A DNA stretch of 64,000 nucleotides from Pseudomonas sp. BN102 (GTDB lineage: Bacteria > Pseudomonadota > Gammaproteobacteria > Pseudomonadales > Pseudomonadaceae), in assembly GCF_029871245.1 (NCBI RefSeq), contig NZ_SSON01000078.1:1-64000 (forward strand), written 5' to 3'. Positions 55,901-64,000 of the stretch are shown here, one piece after another. The first letter of the stretch is position 1, and the number at the start of each line of letters is the position of its first letter. Under the pieces are notes generated by a model, which saw only the letters and a program-made list of their open reading frames with translations, was not told the DNA's origin and made no database searches. The translations under genes and the position numbers were made by a program.

Positions 55901-56985
55901 CAGCCGTGCTCCTTCTCGAACTCCGCCATATAGGCCACCAGGGCTTCCACCGCGTCGAGACCGACCGCGTTGTAGATGGAGGCGCGCATGCCGCCCACCG
56001 AGCGATGGCCCTTGAGATTCAGCAAGCCACGGGCGTCGGCGCCAGCCAGGAAGGGTTTGTCCAGGCGCTCGTCGGCCAGGCGGAACGGCACGTTCATCCA
56101 GGAGCGGGCGTTTGTGGCGATGGGGTTGGCGTAGAACTCGCTCTTGTCGATGACGCCGTAGAGCAGGTCCTTCTTCGCCTTGTTGCGCAGCTCCATGGCC
56201 TCGACGCCGCCCTGCTCCTTGAGCCACTCGAAGACCAGGCCCGAGAGGTACCAGGAGAAGGTGGCCGGGGTGTTGTACATGGAGCCGTTATCGGCGGCGA
56301 CCTTGTAGTTGAGCATGGTCGGGCAGGTGGTGCGGGCGCGGCCGAGCAGGTCCTCGCGGACGATGACCACCACCAGGCCGCTGGGGCCGATGTTCTTCTG
56401 CGCGCCAGCGTAGATCAGGCCGAAGCGGGAAATGTCCAGCGGGCGGGAGAGGATGTCCGAGGACGTGTCCACCACCAGGGGCACGTCGCCCACTTCCGGG
56501 ATCCAGTCGAACTGCAGGCCGCCGATGGTTTCGTTGGAGGCGTAGTGCAGGTAGGCCGCGTCCTTGGACAACTGCCACTCGTTCTGGCCGGGAATGGCGA
56601 AGTAGTCGTAGCCCTTGGCGCTGGCGGCGACGTTCACGCGGCCGAAGCGGCTGGCCTCGTCGATGCTCTTCTTCGACCAGATGCCGGTGTCGATGTAGTC
56701 GGCTACGCCGTTCTCGGGCAGCAGGTTGAGCGGGATCTCGGCGAATTGCTGGCTGGCGCCGCCCTGGAGGAACAGCACCTTGTAGTTCGAGGGGATGGAC
56801 AGCAGGTCGCGCAGATCCTGCTCGGCCTTTTCGGCAATGGCGACGTATTCATCGCTGCGGTGGCTCATCTCCATGACGGACAGGCCTTTGCCCTGCCAAT
56901 CGAGGAGTTCCGCCTGGGCGCGTTGCAGAACAGCTTCCGGAAGCGCGGCCGGGCCGGCGCAGAAGTTAAAGGCTCGCTTGCTCAC
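55900..56985 (-). CDS. serC: phosphoserine aminotransferase
   Basis: 361 aa from a GTG at 56985 giving MSKRAFNFCAGPAALPEAVL, the family start; the frame opens at 57015. PLP Lys in LIYAGAQKNIGPSGLVVVIV; also VLFLQGGASQQFAEIPLNLL. It transaminates 3-phosphohydroxypyruvate in serine synthesis and also acts in pyridoxine synthesis. It opens serC-pheA-cysC-hisC-tyrA/aroA-cmk, close behind gyrA. Confidence 0.96.
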   Translation of the reverse strand: MSKRAFNFCAGPAALPEAVLQRAQAELLDWQGKGLSVMEMSHRSDEYVAIAEKAEQDLRDLLSIPSNYKVLFLQGGASQQFAEIPLNLLPENGVADYIDTGIWSKKSIDEASRFGRVNVAASAKGYDYFAIPGQNEWQLSKDAAYLHYASNETIGGLQFDWIPEVGDVPLVVDTSSDILSRPLDISRFGLIYAGAQKNIGPSGLVVVIVREDLLGRARTTCPTMLNYKVAADNGSMYNTPATFSWYLSGLVFEWLKEQGGVEAMELRNKAKKDLLYGVIDKSEFYANPIATNARSWMNVPFRLADERLDKPFLAGADARGLLNLKGHRSVGGMRASIYNAVGLDAVEALVAYMAEFEKEHG

Positions 56986-57083
56986 ATCCACTCTCACTGG
57001 GTAGCGCGGGGGCACCAGTACCCCCGCCGATTGTCATCTACCGAATGGACAGGCCGGCGACGGCCTGCCCGTTTCTGCTGCTC

Positions 57084-59861
57084 TTACTCTTCACCTGCCG
57101 GTTGTGCGTCGTCCAGCTGGGTGTCGTCGACCGCGGCATCTTCCGCGCCTTCAACAGCCAGTTCTTCGCCTTCCAGCGCCTCGGACTCGCCGTCGTCGGA
57201 CGGCTCCTGCACACGCTCCAGGCCCACCAGGGTCTCGTCTTTGGCCAGCTTGATCAGGGTCACGCCCTGGGTGTTGCGGCTGGAGCTGGAGACTTCGTCC
57301 ACACGGGTACGGACCAGGGTGCCCTGGTCGGAGATCAGCATGATCTCCTCGCCATCCTGCACCTGTACCGCGCCCACCAGCTTGCCGTTGCGCTCGTTGG
57401 TGACCATGGCGATCACGCCCTGGCCGCCGCGACCGCGGCGCGGGTAGTCTTCCAGGGGGGTGCGCTTGCCGTAGCCGCGTTCGGAGGCGGAAAGGATCTG
57501 CGCGCCCGCTTCCGGGATCAGCATGGAGATCAGGCTCTGGCCTTCCGGCAGGCGCATGCCGCGTACGCCACGGGCGATTCGGCTCATGGTGCGCACGTGC
57601 TTCTCCTTGAAGCGGATGACCTTGCCACCGTCGGAGAACAGCATCACTTCCTTGGCGCCGTCGGTAATGGCGGCGGCGATCAGGGTGTCGCCCTCCTCCA
57701 GCTTCAGGGCGATCAGGCCGCTCGAACGCGGACGGCTGAACTGCACCAGCGGGGTCTTCTTCACGGTGCCATAGGCAGTCGCCATGAAGATGTAGGCGCC
57801 GGTGGGCTCGTCCTGCTCGTCGTCGGCGACTTCGGCGTCGTTGTCGTCGCCGCCTTCGGCTTCGACCACTTCGCCTTCGATCACCAGGCCTTCGTTCTCG
57901 TCCAGGTCCTCTTCCGCGCCAGCGCTCTGTTGCAGGGCTTCCAGGTCGATCTGCAGCATGGCGGTGATGCGCTCACCCTCATCCAGCGGCAGCAGGTTGA
58001 CCAGCGGGCGGCCGCGCGCGGTGCGCGAGGCTTCTGGAATCTCGAAGGTGCGCAGCCAGTAGACCTTGCCCTTGCTGGAGAACAGCAGGAGGGTGGCATG
58101 GCTGTTGGCGACCAGCAGGTGTTCGATGTAGTCCTCGTCCTTCACCCCGGTGGCCGACTTGCCCTTGCCGCCACGGCGCTGGGCCTGGTAGGCGTGCAGC
58201 GGCTGGGACTTGGCGTAGCCGCCGTGGGAGATGGTGACGACGCGCTCTTCCTCGGTGATCAGGTCGGCGATGGTCAGGTCCACCTGGGACGCGACAATCT
58301 CGGTGCGGCGGGCGTCGCCGAACTCGGCCTTGACCTTCTCCAGCTCCTCGCGGATGACTTCCATCAGGCGCTCGGGGTTGGTGAGGATGCGGATCAGCTC
58401 GCCGATCAGGGTGAGGATTTCCTGGTATTCGGCGAGGAGCTTGTCGTGTTCCAGGCCAGTCAGGCGGTGCAGGCGCAGCTCGAGGATGGCCTGGGCCTGG
58501 TCCGGCGACAGGAAGTACTTGCCATCACGCAGGCCGTACTGCGGATCGAGGTCTTCCGGACGGCAGGCATCGGCGCCGGCGCGCTCGACCATGGCTTCCA
58601 CCGCGCTGGATTCCCAGGGGGTGGCGATCAGGCGTTCCTTGGCCTCGGCCGGGGTCGGCGAGTTCTTGATCAGCTCGATCACCGGGTCGATGTTCGACAG
58701 GGCGACCGCCTGGCCTTCGAGGATATGGCCGCGCTCGCGGGCCTTGCGCAGCTCGTAGACGGTCCGGCGGGTCACCACTTCGCGGCGGTGACGGACAAAC
58801 ACTTCGAGCATGTCCTTCAGGTTCATCGTGCGCGGCTGGCCATCGACCAGGGCCACCACGTTGATGCCGAACACGCTCTGCAGCTGGGTCTGGGCGTAGA
58901 GGTTGTTGAGGATGACCTCGGGTACCTCGCCACGGCGCAGCTCGATGACCACGCGCATGCCGTCCTTGTCGGACTCGTCGCGCAGTTCGGTGATGCCTTC
59001 GAGCTTCTTCTCCTTGACCAGCTCGGCGATCTTCTCGATCAGACGCGCCTTGTTCAGCTGGTAGGGCAGCTCGGTGATGACGATCTGCTGGCGGCCGCCG
59101 ACCTTGTCGATGTCCTCGACCTCGGCACGGGCACGCATATAGATGCGGCCACGGCCGGTGCGATAGGCCTCGATGATGCCGGCGCGGCCATTGATGATAC
59201 CGGCAGTGGGGAAGTCGGGACCCGGGATGTACTTCATCAGGTCATCGACGGTGAGCTCCGGGTTGTCCATCAGCGCCAGGCAACCGTCGATGACTTCGCC
59301 GAGGTTGTGCGGCGGAATGTTGGTGGCCATGCCGACGGCGATACCGCTGGAACCGTTGACCAGCAGGTTGGGGATCTTGGTCGGCATGACCGCCGGGATC
59401 TGTTCGGTGCCGTCGTAGTTGGGCACCCAGTCCACGGTTTCCTTGTCCAGGTCGGCCAGCAGCTCATGGGCCAGCTTGGACATGCGCACTTCGGTGTATC
59501 GCATGGCCGCGGCGTTGTCGCCGTCCACCGAACCGAAGTTGCCCTGGCCGTCGACCAGCATGTAGCGCAGCGAGAAGGGCTGGGCCATGCGGACGATGGT
59601 GTCGTACACGGCAGTGTCGCCGTGGGGGTGGTACTTACCGATGACGTCACCGACCACACGGGCGGACTTCTTGTACGGTTTGTTCCAGTCGTTGCCCAGT
59701 TCGCTCATCGCGAAGAGGACGCGACGGTGCACCGGCTTGAGGCCGTCGCGCGCGTCCGGCAAGGCACGCCCGACGATCACGCTCATCGCGTAGTCGAGGT
59801 AGGACTGTTTCAGCTCGTCTTCGATATTGACCGGGAGGATTTCTTTGGCCAGTTCGCCCAT
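57084..59861 (-). CDS. gyrA: DNA gyrase subunit A
   Basis: 925 aa. Catalytic Tyr122 in [14 protein letters not shown]-binding [20 protein letters not shown] with Thr83 and Asp87, the residues of quinolone-sensitive gyrase, and six C-terminal beta-pinwheel repeats after a [10 protein letters not shown] GyrA box. An acidic insertion (about residues 635-690, [20 protein letters not shown]) and an acidic tail are extended over E. coli GyrA. With GyrB it introduces negative supercoils. Confidence 0.97.
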   Translation of the reverse strand: MGELAKEILPVNIEDELKQSYLDYAMSVIVGRALPDARDGLKPVHRRVLFAMSELGNDWNKPYKKSARVVGDVIGKYHPHGDTAVYDTIVRMAQPFSLRYMLVDGQGNFGSVDGDNAAAMRYTEVRMSKLAHELLADLDKETVDWVPNYDGTEQIPAVMPTKIPNLLVNGSSGIAVGMATNIPPHNLGEVIDGCLALMDNPELTVDDLMKYIPGPDFPTAGIINGRAGIIEAYRTGRGRIYMRARAEVEDIDKVGGRQQIVITELPYQLNKARLIEKIAELVKEKKLEGITELRDESDKDGMRVVIELRRGEVPEVILNNLYAQTQLQSVFGINVVALVDGQPRTMNLKDMLEVFVRHRREVVTRRTVYELRKARERGHILEGQAVALSNIDPVIELIKNSPTPAEAKERLIATPWESSAVEAMVERAGADACRPEDLDPQYGLRDGKYFLSPDQAQAILELRLHRLTGLEHDKLLAEYQEILTLIGELIRILTNPERLMEVIREELEKVKAEFGDARRTEIVASQVDLTIADLITEEERVVTISHGGYAKSQPLHAYQAQRRGGKGKSATGVKDEDYIEHLLVANSHATLLLFSSKGKVYWLRTFEIPEASRTARGRPLVNLLPLDEGERITAMLQIDLEALQQSAGAEEDLDENEGLVIEGEVVEAEGGDDNDAEVADDEQDEPTGAYIFMATAYGTVKKTPLVQFSRPRSSGLIALKLEEGDTLIAAAITDGAKEVMLFSDGGKVIRFKEKHVRTMSRIARGVRGMRLPEGQSLISMLIPEAGAQILSASERGYGKRTPLEDYPRRGRGGQGVIAMVTNERNGKLVGAVQVQDGEEIMLISDQGTLVRTRVDEVSSSSRNTQGVTLIKLAKDETLVGLERVQEPSDDGESEALEGEELAVEGAEDAAVDDTQLDDAQPAGEE

Positions 59862-60104
59862 GAGAAGCCTGGTTCCTTTTTCTGATGAAACTCCGCCCCG
59901 CTCGTCCTGAGCGGGGCGAAGCTCGTCACTGCGGCCAGATGCGGCAGCGACTCACGACAAATCAACGAGTTAAGCCAAGGATCTGTGCAATTCGGCCGCC
60001 TCATCGGAGGGGCCGCGATAACTGCCGGAGCTTACCACAGTCACCGCCTTGCACCTACCCCGCCGGGCGGCCTGCCGGGCGGGTAAAAATGCCGCAGCAA
60101 AGCC

Positions 60105-61181
60105 TCAATGCAGGCGCTTGCGGCACATCAGCTGAGCCATCTTGGCGGCGTCGGGGCGTTCTACCACGCCCTTCTCGGTCACGATAGCGTCGATCAGGTC
60201 GGCCGGGGTCACATCGAATACCGGGTTCACCGCATGAACCTCGGCCGCGACACGGCGACCACCCAGATCCAGCAACTCGGAGCCGTCGCGCTCCTCGATC
60301 GGGATGTCGTCGCCGCTTTCCAGGGACATGTCGATGGTGGAACTGGGCGCCACCACCATGAAGCGCACCCCGTGGTGCATGGCGTTGACCGCCAACTGGT
60401 AGGTGCCGATCTTGTTCGCCACGTCGCCATTGGCGGTGATGCGGTCGGCGCCGACTATCACCCAGGTGATGCCCGCGGTCTTCATCAGGTGGGCGGCGGC
60501 GGCATCGGCATTCAGGCTCACCGGCACCCCTTCGTTGGCCAGCTCCCAGGCGGTCAGGCGGGCGCCCTGCAGCCAGGGACGGGTTTCGTCGGCGTAGACC
60601 CGCTCCACCAGCCCGTCGAGGTGGGCGGCGCGGATCACCCCGAGGGCGGTACCGAAACCGCCGGTAGCCAGGGCGCCGGTGTTGCAGTGGGTCAACAGGG
60701 CCTGCGGACTGCCCTGGTGCTTGCGAATCAGCTCCATGCCCAGCTGGGCCATGGTCAGGTTGGCCTCGCGGTCGCTCAGGTGGATGGCGACAGCCTCGGC
60801 CTCCAGGGCCTGCAACGGCGTTTCACCGTCGCGCAGGCGCTGCAGGCGCTCGCGCATGCGGTTCAGCGCCCAGAACAGGTTGACTGCAGTCGGCCGGGAA
60901 TCGGCAAGCGCCTTGAAATCGATCTCCAGCGCCTCGCGCCAGTCGCCACCGGCGGCGATACGGGCTCGGGCGCCCAGGACCACGCCATAAGCGGCGCTGA
61001 TGCCGATGGCCGGCGCCCCCCGCACCACCATCTGGCGGATGGCCTGAGCCACGCCTTCGGCGGAGTCGTAGGGCAGCCAGACTTCCTCGGCCGGCAGCAG
61101 GCGCTGGTCGAGCAGGTGGAGTACGCCGTCACGCCAGTCGATGGCCTTGACCTTCTCGGCTGCTAACAGTTGTTCACGCAT
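60105..61181 (-). CDS. mtnA: S-methyl-5-thioribose-1-phosphate isomerase
   Basis: 358 aa from the ATG at 61181, with AGGTGG upstream. Substrate-site motifs [16 protein letters not shown], the catalytic Cys in [20 protein letters not shown] and the Asp in [19 protein letters not shown]. It turns MTR-1-P into MTRu-1-P in the methionine salvage pathway. It diverges from mtaD, which makes its upstream substrate pathway join. The 243 bp up to gyrA show no gene. Confidence 0.96.
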   Translation of the reverse strand: MREQLLAAEKVKAIDWRDGVLHLLDQRLLPAEEVWLPYDSAEGVAQAIRQMVVRGAPAIGISAAYGVVLGARARIAAGGDWREALEIDFKALADSRPTAVNLFWALNRMRERLQRLRDGETPLQALEAEAVAIHLSDREANLTMAQLGMELIRKHQGSPQALLTHCNTGALATGGFGTALGVIRAAHLDGLVERVYADETRPWLQGARLTAWELANEGVPVSLNADAAAAHLMKTAGITWVIVGADRITANGDVANKIGTYQLAVNAMHHGVRFMVVAPSSTIDMSLESGDDIPIEERDGSELLDLGGRRVAAEVHAVNPVFDVTPADLIDAIVTEKGVVERPDAAKMAQLMCRKRLH

Positions 61182-61293
61182 CGACCACCTCGCCACCCGT
61201 AACTCGCGGAAAAACCGCAGATTATAGCGAGCCGGAGGCCATCTGGCTCGGGTATACTGCCGCCACTTCGTTTTGCGCCCAGGATGCGCCTCC
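61182..61293. promoter_or_regulatory. divergent promoter region mtnA/mtaD
   Basis: On the minus strand a perfect TATAAT (61226 to 61221) lies 40 bp before mtnA, with only a poor -35 (GAGCCA). On the plus strand TATACT (61253-61258) lies 36 bp before mtaD. The two -10 boxes nearly face each other, so expression of the two salvage genes may be linked. Confidence 0.45.
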
Positions 61294-62619
61294 ATGCCCA
61301 GCCCCAACGCCCCGCTCGATCTGCTTCTGCTGCCGTCCTGGATAGTTCCGGTAGAACCTGCCGGCGTAGTCCTGCGGGATCATGCGCTGGGCATCCGCGA
61401 CGGCCGCATCGCCCTGCTGGCCCCGCGGGACCTGGCGCTGCGCGTCGACGCCCGCGAACGGCGCGAGCTGCCGGGCATGCTGCTGGCCCCCGGACTGATC
61501 AATGCCCACGGCCACGCCGCCATGACCCTGTTCCGCGGACTGGCCGACGACCTGCCGCTGATGACCTGGCTACAGGAACACATCTGGCCCGCCGAGGCCA
61601 AGTGGGTCAATGAGATATTCGTCAGGGACGGCACCGAACTGGCCGTGGCCGAGCAGATCAAAGGCGGCATCAGCTGCTTCTCCGACATGTATTTCTTCCC
61701 GGCCCAGGCCAGCGCCGCCATCCACGCCGCGGGCATCAAGGCCCAGCTGGCGATTCCGGTGCTGGACTTCCCGATCCCCGGCGCGGTCGACGCGGCCGAG
61801 GCCATTCGCCGTGGCGTCGAGCTGTTCAGCGACCTCAAGCACCACCCACGGATCAAGGTGGCCTTCGGCCCCCATGCGCCCTATAGCGTCAGCGACGACA
61901 AGCTGGAGAACATCCGCGTGCTGGCCGAGGAACTGGACGCCGGCATTCATATGCACGTCCAGGAAACCGCCTTCGAGGTCCAGCAGAGCCTGGAGCTGCG
62001 CGGCGAGCGCCCCATGGCCCGGCTCGCCCGCCTCGGCCTGCTGGGACCGCGCTTTCAGGCCGTGCACATGACCCAGGTGGACGACGCCGACCTCGCCCAA
62101 CTGGTGGAAAGCAACAGCAGCGTGATCCACTGCCCCGAATCCAACCTCAAGCTGGCCAGCGGCTTCTGCCCAGTGGAACGCCTCTGGCAGGCCGGCGTCA
62201 ATGTCGCCATCGGCACCGATGGCGCAGCCAGCAACAACGACCTGGACCTGCTCGGCGAAACCCGCACCGCCGCCCTCCTGGCCAAGGCGGTCGCCGGCTC
62301 GGCCAGCGCCCTGGATGCCCACCGCGCCCTGCGCATGGCCACGCTGAATGGCGCACGTGCCCTGGGGCTCGAGCAGGACACCGGCTCCCTGGAAGTCGGC
62401 AAGGCTGCCGACCTGGTCGCCTTCGACCTTTCCGGGCTGGCCCAGCAACCGGTCTACGACCCGGTTTCCCAACTCATCTATGCCACCGGGCGCGATTCGG
62501 TGCGGCACCTCTGGGTCGACGGCAAGCAACTGCTGGACGACGGCCGCCTGACCCGCCTGGACGAAGAGCGCCTGGGCGTCACCGCCCGCGCCTGGGGCGA
62601 TCGCATCGCCGGCCGCTGA
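61294..62619 (+). CDS. mtaD: 5-methylthioadenosine/S-adenosylhomocysteine deaminase (TRZ/ATZ hydrolase)
   Basis: 441 aa from the ATG at 61294, with AGGA nine bases upstream. Amidohydrolase fold: metal ligands in INAHGHAAM, the HMHVQET His pair, [11 protein letters not shown] and the Asp in [14 protein letters not shown]. In Pseudomonas this enzyme deaminates MTA to methylthioinosine, feeding the salvage route that ends at MtnA. That substrate rests on family knowledge and the neighbouring mtnA. Confidence 0.93.
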   Translation: MPSPNAPLDLLLLPSWIVPVEPAGVVLRDHALGIRDGRIALLAPRDLALRVDARERRELPGMLLAPGLINAHGHAAMTLFRGLADDLPLMTWLQEHIWPAEAKWVNEIFVRDGTELAVAEQIKGGISCFSDMYFFPAQASAAIHAAGIKAQLAIPVLDFPIPGAVDAAEAIRRGVELFSDLKHHPRIKVAFGPHAPYSVSDDKLENIRVLAEELDAGIHMHVQETAFEVQQSLELRGERPMARLARLGLLGPRFQAVHMTQVDDADLAQLVESNSSVIHCPESNLKLASGFCPVERLWQAGVNVAIGTDGAASNNDLDLLGETRTAALLAKAVAGSASALDAHRALRMATLNGARALGLEQDTGSLEVGKAADLVAFDLSGLAQQPVYDPVSQLIYATGRDSVRHLWVDGKQLLDDGRLTRLDEERLGVTARAWGDRIAGR

Positions 62620-62640
62620 ATTCTGTTTCGAGGACATCCC

Positions 62641-63339
62641 ATGACCAACGTCGATCACGTCGAAATCGCCAAGTTCGAGGCCCTCGCCCACCGCTGGTGG
62701 GACCGCGAGAGCGAGTTCAAACCCCTGCACGACATCAACCCGCTGCGGGTCAACTGGATTGACGAACGCGTCAAGCTGGCCGGCAAGAAGGTGCTGGACG
62801 TCGGTTGCGGCGGCGGCATCCTCAGCGAATCCATGGCCCAGCGCGGCGCCACGGTCACCGGCATCGACATGGGTGAAGCGCCCCTGGCGGTGGCCCAGCT
62901 GCACCAGCTGGAGTCCGGCGTACCAGTGGAGTACCGGCGCATCACCGCCGAAGCCCTGGCCGCCGAGATGCCGGGCCAGTTCGATGTGGTCACCTGCATG
63001 GAAATGCTCGAACACGTGCCGGACCCGGCCTCGGTGATCCGCGCCTGCCATACCCTGGTGAAGCCGGGCGGCCAGGTGTTCTTCTCCACCATCAACCGCA
63101 ACCCCAAGGCCTATCTCTTCGCCATTGTCGGCGCCGAGTACATCATGGGCCTGCTGCCCCGCGGCACCCACGACTTCAAGAAATTCATCCGTCCCTCCGA
63201 GCTTGGCGCCTGGAGCCGTGCGGCCAGCCTGACGGTCAAGGACATCATCGGCCTGACGTACAATCCGCTGACCAAGCACTACAAGCTGGAAGCTGACGTC
63301 GACGTCAACTACATGATCCAGACCCTGCGCGAGGATTGA
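62641..63339 (+). CDS. ubiG: bifunctional 2-polyprenyl-6-hydroxyphenol methylase / 3-demethylubiquinol 3-O-methyltransferase
   Basis: 232 aa, preceded by GAGGA. N-terminal [20 protein letters not shown] is characteristic; SAM motif [20 protein letters not shown], and [16 protein letters not shown] in the C-terminal half. It does two O-methylations in ubiquinone synthesis. It follows mtaD by 21 bp and is followed by mupP at 5 bp. Confidence 0.97.
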   Translation: MTNVDHVEIAKFEALAHRWWDRESEFKPLHDINPLRVNWIDERVKLAGKKVLDVGCGGGILSESMAQRGATVTGIDMGEAPLAVAQLHQLESGVPVEYRRITAEALAAEMPGQFDVVTCMEMLEHVPDPASVIRACHTLVKPGGQVFFSTINRNPKAYLFAIVGAEYIMGLLPRGTHDFKKFIRPSELGAWSRAASLTVKDIIGLTYNPLTKHYKLEADVDVNYMIQTLRED

Positions 63340-63344
63340 CCGGC

Positions 63345-64000
63345 ATGCGACTCAGAGCGGTTCTCTTCGATATGGACGGCACCCTGCTGGACTCGGCGCC
63401 GGACTTCATCGCCATCTGCCAGGCCATGCGCGCCGAACGCGGCCTGCCGCCGCAGGACGAGCGACTGATCCGCGACGTGGTCTCCGGCGGCGCCCGCGCC
63501 ATGGTCGCCTGCGCCTTCGAGATGGACCCGGACGCAGCGGAATTCGAGCCCCTGCGCCTGGAATTCCTCGAGCGCTACCAGAGCCACTGCGCCGTACTCA
63601 CCCGCCCCTTCGACGGCATCGACGAGCTGCTGGCGGACATTGAGCAGGCCAAGCTGATCTGGGGCGTGGTGACCAACAAGCCGGTGCGTTTCGCCGAACC
63701 CATCATGGAGCAGCTCGGCCTCGCCGATCGCTCCGCCGTGCTGATCTGCCCCGACCATGTGAAGAACAGCAAGCCCGACCCGGAAATGCTGCTGCTCGCC
63801 TGCAGCAAGCTGAACCTGGACCCGGCCAGCGTGCTCTTCGTCGGTGACGACCTGCGCGATATCGAGTCCGGCCGCGCCGCCGGCACCCGCACCGCCGCAG
63901 TCAGCTACGGCTACATCCACCCCAGCGACAACCCCACGCACTGGGGCGCCGACGTGGTGGTCGACCATCCGCTTGAATTGCGCGCCGTACTCGATCGCGC
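63345..64000 (+). CDS. mupP: N-acetylmuramic acid 6-phosphate phosphatase MupP (HAD), cut by window edge
   Basis: At least 218 residues from the ATG at 63345 with the 3' end off the window. HAD motif [14 protein letters not shown], motif II VVTNKP, motif III Lys in NSKPDPEM and motif [12 protein letters not shown]. Annotated formerly as phosphoglycolate phosphatase; in Pseudomonas the ubiG-linked protein is MupP, which dephosphorylates MurNAc-6-P in cell wall recycling. The name rests on that conserved position. Confidence 0.92.
   Translation, partial: MRLRAVLFDMDGTLLDSAPDFIAICQAMRAERGLPPQDERLIRDVVSGGARAMVACAFEMDPDAAEFEPLRLEFLERYQSHCAVLTRPFDGIDELLADIEQAKLIWGVVTNKPVRFAEPIMEQLGLADRSAVLICPDHVKNSKPDPEMLLLACSKLNLDPASVLFVGDDLRDIESGRAAGTRTAAVSYGYIHPSDNPTHWGADVVVDHPLELRAVLDR

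Noticed and set aside
57084-59861. Quinolone resistance changes in gyrA
   Set aside because: Thr83 and Asp87 are the sensitive-type residues.
57045-59885. 946-codon open frame antisense to gyrA
   Set aside because: It mirrors the whole gyrA gene in a GC-rich genome, where the antisense frame stays open because of strong third-position bias. Its Gln/His/Val-rich product has no domain, and gyrA is beyond doubt.

Overview
This window is GC-rich chromosomal DNA from a gammaproteobacterium, almost certainly a Pseudomonas. The evidence is an xcp-type type II secretion cluster, the tyrA-aroA gene fusion, a fimV-truA-trpF-accD-folC-dedD-cvpA-purF-metZ block and a gyrA-mtnA-mtaD-ubiG-mupP block. From memory this order matches two stretches of the P. 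aeruginosa chromosome (about PA3095-PA3122 and PA3163-PA3172). The species cannot be fixed from sequence reading alone.

Layout. 1-168: tRNA-Asp (cut by the window edge) and tRNA-Val. 327-10657: complete type II secretion set, with gspE-M on the minus strand and gspC-gspD divergent. 10809-19751: minus-strand housekeeping genes (SDR, metZ, purF, cvpA, dedD, folC, accD, trpF, truA). 19707-21965: a decayed 2.26-kb integrative element bounded by direct repeats and holding the 3' end of a tyrosine integrase gene. It split truA from fimV and replaced the 5' end of truA. 22002-31357: fimV, an asd-like paralogue, asd and the leucine genes leuB, leuD and leuC with a methyltransferase gene between leuB and leuD. 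31577-36256: a LysR regulator divergent from leuC and a 1226-residue six-PAS GGDEF-EAL protein. 36329-45224: mixed accessory genes (Hsp20 with a sigma32 promoter and ROSE-like thermometer, a 194-bp inverted-repeat element, three SDR/oxidoreductase genes, GltS with a TAXI-like lipoprotein, an InaA-like kinase, a cupin). 45353-49298: a five-gene minus-strand cluster for an exported flavoprotein redox system: outer-membrane protein, Tat-signal KstD-like flavoprotein, cytochrome c, NTF2-fold protein and its own TatA. 50091-64000: cmk, tyrA-aroA, hisC, cysC, pheA, serC and gyrA on the minus strand, then mtnA diverging from mtaD, ubiG and mupP.

How they work together. The Xcp genes encode inner-membrane platform, ATPase, pseudopilus and secretin for export of folded exoproteins. 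The folC/accD/trpF/purF/leu/asd/hisC/pheA/serC genes supply amino acids, nucleotides, folate and fatty acids. mtnA and mtaD salvage methylthioadenosine. The most interesting observations are the truA-targeting element with its old and new truA 5' ends both still readable, and the flavoprotein-cytochrome-TatA cluster, whose substrate is unknown to me.
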